Assembly: GCA_958448165.1 (NCBI GenBank)
Contig: CAUDCW010000011.1
Coordinates: 15,335 to 79,334 of the forward strand
Direction: 5' to 3'
DNA: 64,000 nt
Origin: an uncultured Oscillospiraceae bacterium
GTDB taxonomy: Bacteria > Bacillota > Clostridia > Oscillospirales > Acutalibacteraceae
The notes under the pieces were generated by a model, which saw only the letters and a list, made by a program, of their open reading frames with translations, had not been told where the DNA came from and did no database searches. The translations under genes and the position numbers were made by a program. Shown here one piece after another: positions 43,731 to 52,034 of the stretch. Numbering within the stretch: the first letter of the stretch is position 1; every line of letters begins with the position of its first letter.

Positions 43731-43920
43731 TGACGACACCGAAGGTAAAGGAGCGTTGATTATGTCTTGTTTTCCGCTCCCTCACCGAAATAGCTGTTGT
43801 GAATTACAGCGATAATGTTGCTTAGCACAGCGATGAGTAAATATGCGACAAATACAAGGGGTAAATATTGGATATACTATATAAATTTTGACAATCGCCG
43901 AAAAAATCTTGAATTATCAC
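43731..43920. other. intergenic stretch between rqcH and secG, nothing recognised
   Basis: No frame with a ribosome site, no strong hairpin with a T-run. Promoter sequence starts at 43921. Confidence 0.4.
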
Positions 43921-43949
43921 TTGAAAAAATGCGGTGACTGTGTTAAAAT
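43921..43949 (+). promoter_or_regulatory. promoter of secG
   Basis: TTGAAA, 17-base spacer, TAAAAT. Confidence 0.65.
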
Positions 43950-44007
43950 GACTGAGTTGTATCTTTAAAATCATTAATTTGATATATTTTGCGAAAGGAA
44001 GAAAATC

Positions 44008-44253
44008 ATGGGAGTTTTAGAATATGTTCTCGGCAGTGTTCTTCTGCTGTTTTCAATTGCAATAATCATCGTTATTATTCTTCAGGAAGGTCATCAGCAG
44101 GGTCTGGGCGTTGTTACAGGTGGTGCGGATACATTTTTCTCTAAGAATAAGGCTCGCTCGATTGATGCGTTCCTCTCACGCTGGACAAAGCTTTTTGCTC
44201 TTGTTTTTGTTATCGTGGTTGTTGCGCTGAATGTTATTGCAAAGTTTTTCTGA
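44008..44253 (+). CDS. secG: preprotein translocase subunit SecG
   Basis: 81 residues with two membrane helices (8-27 and 57-80) and the conserved loop LQEGHQQGLGVVTGGADTFF, including the G-x-G region that contacts SecY. It helps SecYE-driven export. ATG 44008 follows GAAAGGAAG. Unlike many Firmicutes it is not followed by rnr or smpB; a terminator ends it. Confidence 0.93.
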   Translation: MGVLEYVLGSVLLLFSIAIIIVIILQEGHQQGLGVVTGGADTFFSKNKARSIDAFLSRWTKLFALVFVIVVVALNVIAKFF

Positions 44254-44282
44254 TTGAGAATTAAATTTAATAGCAAAAAATC

Positions 44283-44310
44283 AGGACACGGTTTTCGCCG
44301 TGTCCTTTTT
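44283..44310 (+). terminator. terminator of secG
   Basis: AGGACACGG-TTTTCG-CCGTGTCCT followed by TTTT. Confidence 0.9.
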
Positions 44311-44315
44311 GTGCA

Positions 44316-44344
44316 GAAAAGCCTGCCGTTTTTTCGGCAGGCTT
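44316..44344 (-). terminator. terminator of the prfB operon
   Basis: On the minus strand AAGCCTGCCG and CGGCAGGCTT around a six-base loop, then TTCTG. Confidence 0.75.
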
Positions 44345-44361
44345 AATTTAAAAGAGATTTA

Positions 44362-44973
44362 TTAACGGATAATCATTGACATATCAATAATAGGATAAAT
44401 AACATTGAATATCGCCGCCGCCAATGAAACGGCAAGGAATATAAAGGATAAGACTCTGAATACCTTGTCCGGCATTGTGCTGTCGCCGTATCCCATACCC
44501 GACAGCGCACCCGTGAAGCCAATGCGGACAGTCACGTTTGGATAGCGGTTTTTCTTCCGTTGAGGTGCGTTCGGCGGCTTTTTTGTCGTTCTGTTTTTCT
44601 GCTCCATAACTTTTGCGATTTCACCTAAGTACATTGCACCCAAATTGAACACAAACAGTAACACTATCGAATTGTTCACACCGTGTAAGCCGTAAAAGCC
44701 GAACGGTGGAATCAGATAAATTAAATATAAGAGCAAAAATAATACAACCGAAATTATAATATCTATTATGCGTACGCTGCTTTTTATCAGACGCTTGTGT
44801 GCGATAAAGCTAACGAGCGATGCGGCGATTGAAACAGCCAAGAATAACGAGTTGATAACATAGGTGGTTGGCGATATAAGACTAAAGCTGTTGAGAATTG
44901 AAACTGATATCAACAATACAATGCCCGTAACAAAGAACGCCAGCTTAACAAGCATTGCTTTTATATTGAGCAT
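44362..44973 (-). CDS. multi-pass membrane protein of unknown function
   Basis: 203 residues with five predicted helices (about 8-28, 38-58, 68-90, 100-118, 172-192) and a lysine/asparagine-rich cytoplasmic loop (about 125-145, KNRTTKKPPNAPQRKKNR). No family recognised. Its start is 3 bases after the prfB stop and its ribosome site (GAGGAG) lies in the end of prfB, so the two are coupled. Confidence 0.75.
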   Translation of the reverse strand: MLNIKAMLVKLAFFVTGIVLLISVSILNSFSLISPTTYVINSLFLAVSIAASLVSFIAHKRLIKSSVRIIDIIISVVLFLLLYLIYLIPPFGFYGLHGVNNSIVLLFVFNLGAMYLGEIAKVMEQKNRTTKKPPNAPQRKKNRYPNVTVRIGFTGALSGMGYGDSTMPDKVFRVLSFIFLAVSLAAAIFNVIYPIIDMSMIIR

Positions 44974-44976
44974 TAC

Positions 44977-46095
44977 TTACTCCTCAAGCGTACCCTGACT
45001 TTGCGCCTTGAGATAAGCGTTGATAAAGCCGTCTATGTCGCCGTCCATTACTGCGTTTATGTTGCTTGACTCAAACGCCGTTCTGTTGTCCTTGACAAGA
45101 GTGTAGGGCATAAATACATATGAACGAATCTGCGAGCCCCAGGTGATTTCCTTTTGAACGCCCTTGATGTCCTCAATCTTGTCGAGATGCTCTCTCTCTT
45201 TGATTTCCATAAGCTTTGAGGCGAGCATCTTCATTGCGACCTCACGGTTCTGGTGCTGGCTTCTCTCAACCTGGCAGGCTACGACAATGCCTGTCGGAAT
45301 GTGTGTAAGACGAACAGCCGACGAGGTCTTGTTGACCTTCTGACCGCCAGCGCCGCTTGCGCGGTAAACGTCCATCTTGATATCCTCGGGGTTGATGTCA
45401 ACCTCAATATTGTCGTCAATTTCAGGCATAACCTCAAGTGAGGCAAACGACGTGTGGCGTCTGCCCGATGAGTCAAACGGAGATACTCTTACAAGGCGGT
45501 GAACGCCTGATTCGCTCTTTAAGTAGCCGTAAGCGTTGATGCCCTCAACGAGTATCGTCGCACTCTTGAGTCCTGCTTCTTCGCCGTCAAGATAGTCGAG
45601 CGTTTTAACCTTAAAGTTGTGGCGCTCCGCCCAGCGGTTATACATACGGTAGAGCATCTCTGCCCAGTCCTGAGCCTCTGTTCCGCCCGAGCCTGCATGG
45701 AATGTCACGATTGCGTTTTTGGCGTCATATTCGCCCGTGAGAAGCGTTGAGAGCCTTTGCTGTTCAAGTGAATCCTTGATTTTTGCAACCTCTTCCTGAG
45801 CTTCCTCAAGCAGTGACAAATCCTCTTCCTCATTGGCAAGCTCAATCAGTGCCAGTGCGTCCTCATATGCCGCCTCAAGACTGTTGTATCCCTCAACCTT
45901 GCCCTTGAGCATACTGGTGCGCTGTAAAATTTTCTGAGAATTTTCCATATCGTCCCAGAATCCCGGCTCGGCTGCTCTATGCTCAAGCTGCTGGATTTCG
46001 GATTCCATCGCCTTAAGTCCAAGCGCGTCTGCAAGGTCGTCGATATCGGGCTTGAGTCTTTCCAAATCTAATCGTAGCTCTTCAAACTGTATCAA
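44977..46095 (-). CDS. prfB: peptide chain release factor 2
   Basis: 372 residues. The SPF anticodon-like tripeptide (RVSPFDSSGRRHTSF) for UGA and UAA, and GAGGQKVNKT with the GGQ that triggers peptide release. The usual in-frame UGA with programmed +1 frameshift near codon 25 is absent; the reading frame is continuous. TTG 46095 (MIQFEELRLDLE) lies 8 bases after AAAGGA; an ATG three codons earlier touches that site. Confidence 0.95.
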   Translation of the reverse strand: MIQFEELRLDLERLKPDIDDLADALGLKAMESEIQQLEHRAAEPGFWDDMENSQKILQRTSMLKGKVEGYNSLEAAYEDALALIELANEEEDLSLLEEAQEEVAKIKDSLEQQRLSTLLTGEYDAKNAIVTFHAGSGGTEAQDWAEMLYRMYNRWAERHNFKVKTLDYLDGEEAGLKSATILVEGINAYGYLKSESGVHRLVRVSPFDSSGRRHTSFASLEVMPEIDDNIEVDINPEDIKMDVYRASGAGGQKVNKTSSAVRLTHIPTGIVVACQVERSQHQNREVAMKMLASKLMEIKEREHLDKIEDIKGVQKEITWGSQIRSYVFMPYTLVKDNRTAFESSNINAVMDGDIDGFINAYLKAQSQGTLEE

Positions 46096-46126
46096 AAATA
46101 TCATCCTTTACTATTCACTTCTTCTT

Positions 46127-46155
46127 ATTATAAATTATCAGCGAAGAAATGTAAA
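46127..46155 (-). promoter_or_regulatory. promoter of prfB
   Basis: On the minus strand: TTTACA, 17-base spacer, TATAAT. Confidence 0.65.
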
Positions 46156-46261
46156 TAGCCTTTGTTCGATAATATCAGTATTTTCCTTGCGTTAACGGCC
46201 TTTTGTGAGGGAGAATAATATAACGGGCAGAGAATATAACAAGCCCGAAGGTGGTGAGCCG

Positions 46262-46438
46262 ATGAGCAAGCCGACGGTTAACAAAAGCGACAGTCAAAGG
46301 GGAGAGTATATGCCGCCGCTGACCGAAACAATGTCGGGTGCAGAGCAGTATATAATGGATATTACAACGCACGTTTCTCACCCGTCGGATGACGGGGTTG
46401 AAGAGATGAGATGGTGGAGCATCGAAAACAAAAAGTAA
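46262..46438 (+). CDS. small hypothetical protein
   Basis: 58 residues, MSKPTVNKSDSQRGEY at the start and DDGVEEMRWWSIENKK at the end; polar, no membrane helix. ATG 46262 follows GGTGGTGAG. It faces the lipoprotein gene with only 7 bases between the stops. No family recognised. Confidence 0.5.
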   Translation: MSKPTVNKSDSQRGEYMPPLTETMSGAEQYIMDITTHVSHPSDDGVEEMRWWSIENKK

Positions 46439-46445
46439 AACAGCG

Positions 46446-46802
46446 TCAATCCTTGTGCAGTTTTATTGTTCCGCCGTTATAGGTCAGGGTCATATTGTCA
46501 CCCTCGATGTCGTAGCTGAACACAAAGCTTTTTTTAAGGCGGCTGTCTGTAAGGCGGATTTTCTCGTCGTCAACAATGCAGTCGCCGTAAAAGATTGTTT
46601 TTGCACCTCCCATTGACTGCACGTTGAACCTTGCCCTTGTGCCGTCAAAGCTCAGAAATACCTTTGTGCTGTATTCTCCGCTGCCGCTCCAGGAATTTAT
46701 ACGCAGCTCGTCGGATTTGCTGTTTATTGCGGGCTGTGTGCAGGAGCAAAGCATCATGGTGAAAATAAGCAGCGGCAAGAAGAAAAAACACGATTTTTTC
46801 AT
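46446..46802 (-). CDS. small lipoprotein
   Basis: 118 residues with a lipoprotein signal (MKKSCFFFLPLLIFTMMLCSC). The mature domain is a small beta barrel-like sheet (STKVFLSFDGTRARFNVQS, KTIFYGDCIVDDEKIRL, GDNMTLTYNGGTIKL), which resembles lipocalin-like or DUF-type lipoproteins; function unknown. ATG 46802 follows GGGGGAT. Confidence 0.75.
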   Translation of the reverse strand: MKKSCFFFLPLLIFTMMLCSCTQPAINSKSDELRINSWSGSGEYSTKVFLSFDGTRARFNVQSMGGAKTIFYGDCIVDDEKIRLTDSRLKKSFVFSYDIEGDNMTLTYNGGTIKLHKD

Positions 46803-46906
46803 TTTTATCCCCCAGAAATTTCATATGTTCATATGTGTTATTTTATGTAATTTCGGTTCGCCATATACAATGCTGAAAATAAAATCAAAAAATTTTGAAA
46901 AAAGTC

Positions 46907-46935
46907 TTGACTTTGACGATTTCGTTTGATATAAT
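46907..46935 (+). promoter_or_regulatory. promoter of the tRNA-Leu gene
   Basis: TTGACT, 17-base spacer, TATAAT, 21 bases before the tRNA. Confidence 0.8.
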
Positions 46936-46956
46936 AACTATCGCTGACTGAGAAAC

Positions 46957-47041
46957 GCGAGTGTGCTGGAATAGGCAGACAGGCACGTTTGAGGGGCGTG
47001 TGTTTCACGACGTATGGGTTCAAGTCCCATCACTCGCACCA
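46957..47041 (+). tRNA. tRNA-Leu (anticodon GAG)
   Basis: Class II tRNA of 85 bases. Acceptor arms GCGAGTG and CACTCGC with encoded ACCA; anticodon stem CACGT/GCGTG with loop TTGAGGG, anticodon GAG reading CUC/CUU; long variable arm (TGTTTCACGACGTA region); T arm ATGGGTTCAAGTCCCAT. A promoter and a terminator flank it, so it is a single-gene unit. Confidence 0.96.
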
Positions 47042-47045
47042 GCAT

Positions 47046-47078
47046 AAAGACCAATGCGAAAGCGTTGGTCTTTTTTTT
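47046..47078 (+). terminator. terminator of tRNA-Leu
   Basis: AAAGACCAATGC-GAAA-GCGTTGGTCTTT with T-run. Confidence 0.9.
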
Positions 47079-47237
47079 GCGTGCTTTTGTGCGTCATTGA
47101 GTGATGTTTTGTTTGGCATATAAATGCTTGATGTATAGTCCGAAAGGCTGAGATTAGTCCGGTCGGGACAGGTATTGCAGTGTAAAGCTTTTAATAGAAA
47201 TGTGCAGAAAATTCTTTAATAAAATGTGTTGATTGCA

Positions 47238-47266
47238 TTGTGTGAAGAATTAAAAAATGCTATAAT
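47238..47266 (+). promoter_or_regulatory. promoter of the flavodiiron protein gene
   Basis: TTGTGT, 17-base spacer, TATAAT; 34 bases before the start codon. Confidence 0.75.
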
Positions 47267-47300
47267 TAACGCAACAGACAATAAAAGGAGGAACACAACC

Positions 47301-49091
47301 ATGCAGATTACAAACGACGTTGTATATGTAGGCGTCAACGACCATAAAATTGACCTTTTTGAGGGGCAGTATGTTGTTCCCAACGGAATGGCATATAACT
47401 CCTATGTAATTAAAGATGAGAAAACAGCCGTTATGGATACGGTTGACATCAACTTCACCCACGAATGGCTCGACAATATTTCCGCTGCGCTCGGCGGAAA
47501 AGAGCCGGATTATCTTATCGTACAGCATATGGAGCCTGACCACTCGGCAAATATACAGAATTTCATCAATGTTTATCCGAACACAAAAATCATCGCAAAC
47601 GCAAAGACCTTTGTGATGATGCAGCAGTTCTTTGATTTTGATATAGAGGACAAAAAGATTGTTGTTGCCAACGGCGAGAGCTTTTCGCTCGGCAGGCACG
47701 AGCTGACCTTTGTTTTTGCTCCGATGGTTCACTGGCCTGAGGTTATGATGACCTACGATTCTACCGACAAAATCCTTTTCTCTGCCGACGGCTTCGGCAA
47801 GTTCGGTGCACTCGATGTTGACGAGGACTGGGCGTGCGAGGCTCGCCGCTATTATATCGGCATTGTCGGCAAATACGGCGCACAGGTTCAGAATGTGCTG
47901 AAGAAGGCTTCGGGACTTGATATTCAGATTATCTGTCCGCTGCACGGTCCGGTGCTTACCGAGAACCTCGGCTACTACATAAATCTTTATGACATCTGGT
48001 CATCATACAGAGCAGAGGACGACGGTATTCTTATTGCATATACTTCCGTTTACGGCCACACAAAGGCGGCTGTGCTGAAGCTTGCCGAGGAGCTGAAGAG
48101 AAAGGGCGCTCCGAAGGTGTCGGTAATGGACCTTGCAAGGGACGATATGGCTGAGGCTGTTGAGGATGCGTTCCGCTACAGCAAGCTTGTTCTTGCCACA
48201 ACAACCTACAACGCAGATATCTTCCCGTTTATGCGTGAGTTTATAAACCACCTTACCGAGAGAAATTATCAGAACAGGACGGTTGCGTTTATCGAGAACG
48301 GCACATGGGCACCGCTTGCCGCAAAGACAATGAAGGCTATGTTTGAAAAGAGCAAGAACCTGACCTTTGCCGATACGACCGTTACAATCAAGTCGGCACT
48401 CAATGCCGACAGCACACAGCAGCTTGAAAAGCTTGCAGACGAGCTGTGCAAGGAGTATGTTGCGCAGTCTGACGACGCAAGCGACAAGCACAATATGAGC
48501 GCTCTGTTCAAGATTGGCTACGGCCTTTATGTCGTTACCTCAAACGACGGCAAGCGTGACAACGGGCTTATCGTGAACACCGTAACACAGCTTACGGATT
48601 CGCCGAACCGTGTCGCCGTTAATATCAATAAAGCGAATTATTCTTATCATACGATAAAGCAGACGGGAAAAATGAACGTCAACTGTCTGTCTGTTGAGGC
48701 ACCGTTCAAGGTGTTTGAAACCTTCGGCTTCCAGAGCGGAAGAAACACGGACAAGTTCAAGGGCCTTGATGTTCTGCGTTCTGACAACGGTCTTGTGTTC
48801 CTGCCGAGATACATCAACGCCTTTATGTCGCTCAAGGTTGAGCAGTATGTTGACCTTGACACACACGGAATGTTTATTTGCAGCATTACCGAGGCAAGAG
48901 TGATGAGCGACAAGGAAACAATGTCCTACACATATTACCAGAACAATGTTAAGCCAAAGCCGCAGACAGAGGGCAAAAAAGGCTTTGTGTGCAAGATTTG
49001 CGGATATATCTATGAGGGCGACGTTCTGCCCGATGATTATATCTGCCCGCTGTGCAAGCACGGCGCAGCCGACTTTGAACCGATAGAGTGA
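47301..49091 (+). CDS. flavodiiron protein fused to flavin reductase-like and rubredoxin domains
   Basis: 596 residues in four parts: metallo-beta-lactamase diiron domain (1-250; His76, Glu78, Asp80, His81 in HMEPDHSAN, then HWPEVM, SADGFGKFGALD and CPLHGPVL), flavodoxin (about 255-395; YTSVYGHTKAAV), flavin-reductase-like FMN domain (about 405-545; NGLIVNTVTQLTDSPNRVAV), rubredoxin (about 550-596; CKICGYIYEG and CPLCKHG). Flavodiiron proteins reduce O2 to water or NO to N2O. Rubredoxin and flavin domains on one chain shorten the electron path. ATG 47301 follows AAAGGAGG. Confidence 0.93.
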   Translation: MQITNDVVYVGVNDHKIDLFEGQYVVPNGMAYNSYVIKDEKTAVMDTVDINFTHEWLDNISAALGGKEPDYLIVQHMEPDHSANIQNFINVYPNTKIIANAKTFVMMQQFFDFDIEDKKIVVANGESFSLGRHELTFVFAPMVHWPEVMMTYDSTDKILFSADGFGKFGALDVDEDWACEARRYYIGIVGKYGAQVQNVLKKASGLDIQIICPLHGPVLTENLGYYINLYDIWSSYRAEDDGILIAYTSVYGHTKAAVLKLAEELKRKGAPKVSVMDLARDDMAEAVEDAFRYSKLVLATTTYNADIFPFMREFINHLTERNYQNRTVAFIENGTWAPLAAKTMKAMFEKSKNLTFADTTVTIKSALNADSTQQLEKLADELCKEYVAQSDDASDKHNMSALFKIGYGLYVVTSNDGKRDNGLIVNTVTQLTDSPNRVAVNINKANYSYHTIKQTGKMNVNCLSVEAPFKVFETFGFQSGRNTDKFKGLDVLRSDNGLVFLPRYINAFMSLKVEQYVDLDTHGMFICSITEARVMSDKETMSYTYYQNNVKPKPQTEGKKGFVCKICGYIYEGDVLPDDYICPLCKHGAADFEPIE

Positions 49092-49099
49092 TGAATGAT

Positions 49100-49133
49100 A
49101 AAAACGGCGTACAGTTTTGTGCGCCGTTTTTTT
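49100..49133 (+). terminator. terminator of the flavodiiron gene
   Basis: AAAAACGGCG and CGCCGTTTTT with T-run. Confidence 0.85.
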
Positions 49134-49140
49134 GAATAGC

Positions 49141-49233
49141 TGAGGCTGCCGCAGGGCGATGCCACAGAGTTGAGAGTGAAGTTTTAAGAGTTGAGATATG
49201 GTGTCGCCGCAAGCGGCTCTTTGAATTAAGAAA
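49141..49233. repeat. modular intergenic repeat (purine tract and GGTGTCG module)
   Basis: GAGTTGAGAGTGAAG, GAGTTGAGATATG, then GTGTCGCCGCAAGCGGCTCT and TTGAATTAAGAAATG. Confidence 0.7.
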
Positions 49234-49260
49234 TGTACCGATATAACTGAAACCAAAAAT

Positions 49261-49304
49261 AAAACCTCACATCAAGACCAATACAGCCTTGGTGTGAGGT
49301 TTTT
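49261..49304. terminator. terminator between the flavodiiron gene and the trp operon
   Basis: CCTCACATCAAG and CTTGGTGTGAGG form a 12-bp stem; TTTTT follows on plus and TTTTATTTTT on minus. Confidence 0.8.
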
Positions 49305-49317
49305 CACATTATTATTT

Positions 49318-49475
49318 TAGAGCCGCAAAGCGGCGACAACCTTAACATTTGCCGCAGGCAAATATTTCATAGCGAAGCTATTTCATATCGCAAAGCGATA
49401 TTTCACAAATCCCATCAGGGATTTATTTCATTGCGGTGCTTGCACCGCTCTCTCCACTCTTCACTCTGCGGCGAT
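49318..49475. repeat. palindrome array of the modular repeat, array B
   Basis: Reverse GGTTGTCG module (GAGCCGCAAAGCGGCGACAACC-type), then ATTTGCC-GCA-GGCAAAT, ATTTCAT, AGC-GAA-GCT, ATTTCAT, ATCGC-AAA-GCGAT, ATTTCAC, AAATCCC-ATCA-GGGATTT, ATTTCAT, GCGGTGC-TT-GCACCGC, then CTCTCCACTCTTCACTC and GCGGC-GATA-GCCGC, which overlaps the trpA stop codon and last codons. Confidence 0.85.
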
Positions 49476-50240
49476 AGCCGCCTTCATTTCCTTTACATAC
49501 GCCTTAACAGGCTCAACGCAGTCCTTGCCGTACTGTGCGCAGAGCTTTACTATTGCACTGCCGACTATAACGCCGTCGGCAAACTGCGCCATATGCCTTG
49601 CCTGCTCGGGTGTGGAAATGCCGAAGCCGATTGCTGTGGGAACGTCGCTTACCTCACGGACGTTCTTAATCATAGCGCCGACGTCGGTCTTGATGTCGCT
49701 TCTTACACCGGTGACGCCCATTGACGAAACGCAGTACAAAAAGCCTTTTGCGTCCTTTGATATCATCTTGATTCTGTTTTCGCTTGACGGTGCAATCATT
49801 GATATGAGGTCAACACCGTGCTTTTCGCAGTAGGGCGCAAGCTCCTCTTTTTCTTCATACGGAATATCGGGTACGATGAGAGCGTCAATCTGAAGCTGTT
49901 CGCACCGTGCAAGGAATTTTTCACAGCCGTAAACATATACGGGGTTTATGTATGTCATAAACGCAAGAGGGAAGTCGGGGAGAGCTTTTCTGACCTCTGC
50001 TACCATATCGAAAATCTTGTCGGTTGTCGCGCCTGCACTCAAGGCTCGCTCGTCAGCCTGCTGAATAACAACACCCTCGGCTACCGGGTCGGAAAACGGA
50101 ATACCTATCTCTATCAAATCCGCACCGCTTTCAGCCATACCTATAATAAGCTTCTTTGTCGTGCCAAGGTCGGGGTCGCCTGCTGTTACAAAGGGGATAA
50201 ATGCTTTTCCGTTTTGAAATGCTTTGGCTGTCTTACTCAT
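49461..50240 (-). CDS. trpA: tryptophan synthase alpha subunit
   Basis: TIM barrel of 259 residues that splits indole-3-glycerol phosphate. FIPFVTAGDPDL at the start, catalytic Glu in LIEIGIPFSDP and Asp in VPDIPYEE (Asp60 equivalent), and phosphate loops GVTGVRS and GFGISTPEQ. ATG 50240 overlaps the trpB stop (ATGAGTAA). The last codons and the stop lie in the repeat module GCCGCAGAGTGA. Confidence 0.96.
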   Translation of the reverse strand: MSKTAKAFQNGKAFIPFVTAGDPDLGTTKKLIIGMAESGADLIEIGIPFSDPVAEGVVIQQADERALSAGATTDKIFDMVAEVRKALPDFPLAFMTYINPVYVYGCEKFLARCEQLQIDALIVPDIPYEEKEELAPYCEKHGVDLISMIAPSSENRIKMISKDAKGFLYCVSSMGVTGVRSDIKTDVGAMIKNVREVSDVPTAIGFGISTPEQARHMAQFADGVIVGSAIVKLCAQYGKDCVEPVKAYVKEMKAAIAAE

Positions 50241-51417
50241 AAATCTCAACTCCTCTGTATCTTGCTATTGCGGCAACGTCCTTGTCGCCTCTGCCTGAAA
50301 GATTTACTACGATTATCTTGTCCTTGTCCATTGTCGGCGCAAGCTTCATTGCATATGCAACGGCGTGAGCACTTTCAATCGCCGGGATAATGCCCTCTGT
50401 TCTTGACAGATATTCAAAGGCGTTAACCGCCTCATCGTCCGTAACCGGCACATACTGCGCTCTGCCCGTGTCGTGAAGATTTGCGTGCTCGGGACCGACA
50501 CCGGGGTAGTCAAGACCTGCCGAGATTGAATAAACAGGCGCAATCTGACCGTATTCGTCCTGGCAGAAGTAGGACTTCATACCGTGAAAAACGCCGAGCG
50601 TGCCGTTAGCCATTGTTGCGGCGTTTTTCGGGTTGTCAACGCCCAGTCCTGCCGCCTCACAGCCGATTAAAGCCACCGTTTCATCGGGGATAAACTCATA
50701 GAATGCTCCCATTGCGTTGCTTCCGCCGCCTACACAGGCTAAAACGGCATCGGGCAGTCTGCCCTCTTTCTCTAAGAGCTGAGCTTTTATCTCTCTGCCG
50801 ATAACGCTCTGAAAATCACGCACAATAGTCGGGAACGGGTGAGGACCCATAACCGAGCCGAGAACATAGTGAGTGTCGCTTACTCGCCTTGTCCATTCAC
50901 GCAGTGTTTCGTTTACTGCGTCCTTGAGCGTCTGTGTTCCGCTTGTAACGGCGTGAACCCTTGCACCCAAAAGCTCCATTCTGTAAACGTTCAGAGCCTG
51001 GCGGTCGGTGTCCTCCTTGCCCATATATATTTCACATTCCATACCCATCAGGGCGGCTACCGTTGCGGTTGCAACGCCGTGCTGACCTGCTCCTGTTTCG
51101 GCGATTACTCTTGTCTTGCCCATTCTCTTGGCAAGAAGAATCTGACCGATAACGTTGTTGAGCTTGTGCGAGCCTGTGTGGTTCAAATCCTCACGCTTTA
51201 AATAGATTTTTGCGCCGCCCAGATCCTTTGTCATCTTCTCGGCATAATAAAGCAGTGACGGACGTCCTGCGTATTCCTTGAGCAGTGTTTCAAACTCTGC
51301 GATGAACTCGGGGTCGTCCTTGTATTTGTTGTAAGCTTCTTCAAGCTCATTTACGGCGTTCATCAGCGTTTCGGGGATAAACTGTCCGCCGTGAATACCA
51401 AATCTGCCCTTTGACAT
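50233..51417 (-). CDS. trpB: tryptophan synthase beta subunit
   Basis: PLP enzyme of 394 residues joining indole and serine. The PLP Lys is in HTGSHKLNN, with GAGQHGVATA, CVGGGSNAMGAF and SAGLDYPGVGPEHA. Its ATG overlaps the trpF stop by one base (TAATG). Confidence 0.97.
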   Translation of the reverse strand: MSKGRFGIHGGQFIPETLMNAVNELEEAYNKYKDDPEFIAEFETLLKEYAGRPSLLYYAEKMTKDLGGAKIYLKREDLNHTGSHKLNNVIGQILLAKRMGKTRVIAETGAGQHGVATATVAALMGMECEIYMGKEDTDRQALNVYRMELLGARVHAVTSGTQTLKDAVNETLREWTRRVSDTHYVLGSVMGPHPFPTIVRDFQSVIGREIKAQLLEKEGRLPDAVLACVGGGSNAMGAFYEFIPDETVALIGCEAAGLGVDNPKNAATMANGTLGVFHGMKSYFCQDEYGQIAPVYSISAGLDYPGVGPEHANLHDTGRAQYVPVTDDEAVNAFEYLSRTEGIIPAIESAHAVAYAMKLAPTMDKDKIIVVNLSGRGDKDVAAIARYRGVEIYE

Positions 51418-52034
51418 TATTTTTCACTCCTGATTAATTTTATTATTTCTTCTATCTTTTCTCGGCTCTTGAAGCCGTTTTCTTCAATGCCTGTGCTGAT
51501 ATCAAGGCAGTACGGCTTGACCGTATTTTCTGCCTGCAAAATGTTTTCGCTGTTAAGACCGCCGGCAAGGAAGAACGGCTTTGAAAGCGTTTTCGGGATA
51601 AGTCCCCAGTTGAAGCTTTCGCCGATGCCGCCGTACTGCTCCTTGCGGTATGTGTCGAGCAGGAGATAATCGCACGGCAGTTTTTCGGCTGTAATTACCT
51701 GCTGACTTGACTGAACACGCACAGCCTTGATTATCGGCTTTCCTGTCCTTTGCTTTATGGTGTTTATATAATTCTCGTCCTCGTCACCGTGAAGCTGGAT
51801 TAAATCAATTGTGCCGCCGTTCGCTATATCGCACACAAGGTCTATATCCTCATTCACGAACACGCCGACAGCCTTAATGTGGCTGTCAAGCCTTGCCTTT
51901 AGCGTTTTTGCAAGCTCGGGCGGAACATACCTTTTTGTGTTCGCAAATATAAAACCAATGTAATCGGGCAGAAACTCGTTTGCATAGTCTATGTCACATT
52001 CCCGTTTTAGTCCGCAAATTTTTATCCTGCTCAT
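51417..52034 (-). CDS. trpF: phosphoribosylanthranilate isomerase
   Basis: 205-residue TIM barrel. KICGLKRECDIDYA with the catalytic Cys, IQLHGDEDENY, catalytic Asp in YLLLDTY and FLAGGLNSENI at the phosphate end. It overlaps trpC by four bases (ATGA). Confidence 0.95.
   Translation of the reverse strand: MSRIKICGLKRECDIDYANEFLPDYIGFIFANTKRYVPPELAKTLKARLDSHIKAVGVFVNEDIDLVCDIANGGTIDLIQLHGDEDENYINTIKQRTGKPIIKAVRVQSSQQVITAEKLPCDYLLLDTYRKEQYGGIGESFNWGLIPKTLSKPFFLAGGLNSENILQAENTVKPYCLDISTGIEENGFKSREKIEEIIKLIRSEK

Noticed and set aside
43731..43800. Short ORF starting ATGTCTTGTTTTCCG after rqcH
   Set aside because: Only about 17 codons, no ribosome site at the right distance, no pattern.
47120..47200. 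TPP riboswitch upstream of the flavodiiron gene (GGCTGAGA is present)
   Set aside because: Only the CTGAGA string matches; the other conserved block is missing and the downstream gene has no link to thiamine.
47226..47300. 25-codon N-terminal extension of the flavodiiron protein
   Set aside because: The TTG start lies upstream of the -10 box; ATG 47301 has a perfect AAAGGAGG.
47250..47945. 231-codon open frame opposite the flavodiiron gene
   Set aside because: It is antisense to a well-defined domain and reads as a typical shadow frame.
49347..49448. Palindrome rows as CRISPR arrays
   Set aside because: The constant unit is only 7 bases, the variable units are themselves palindromes of unequal length, and there are no cas genes.
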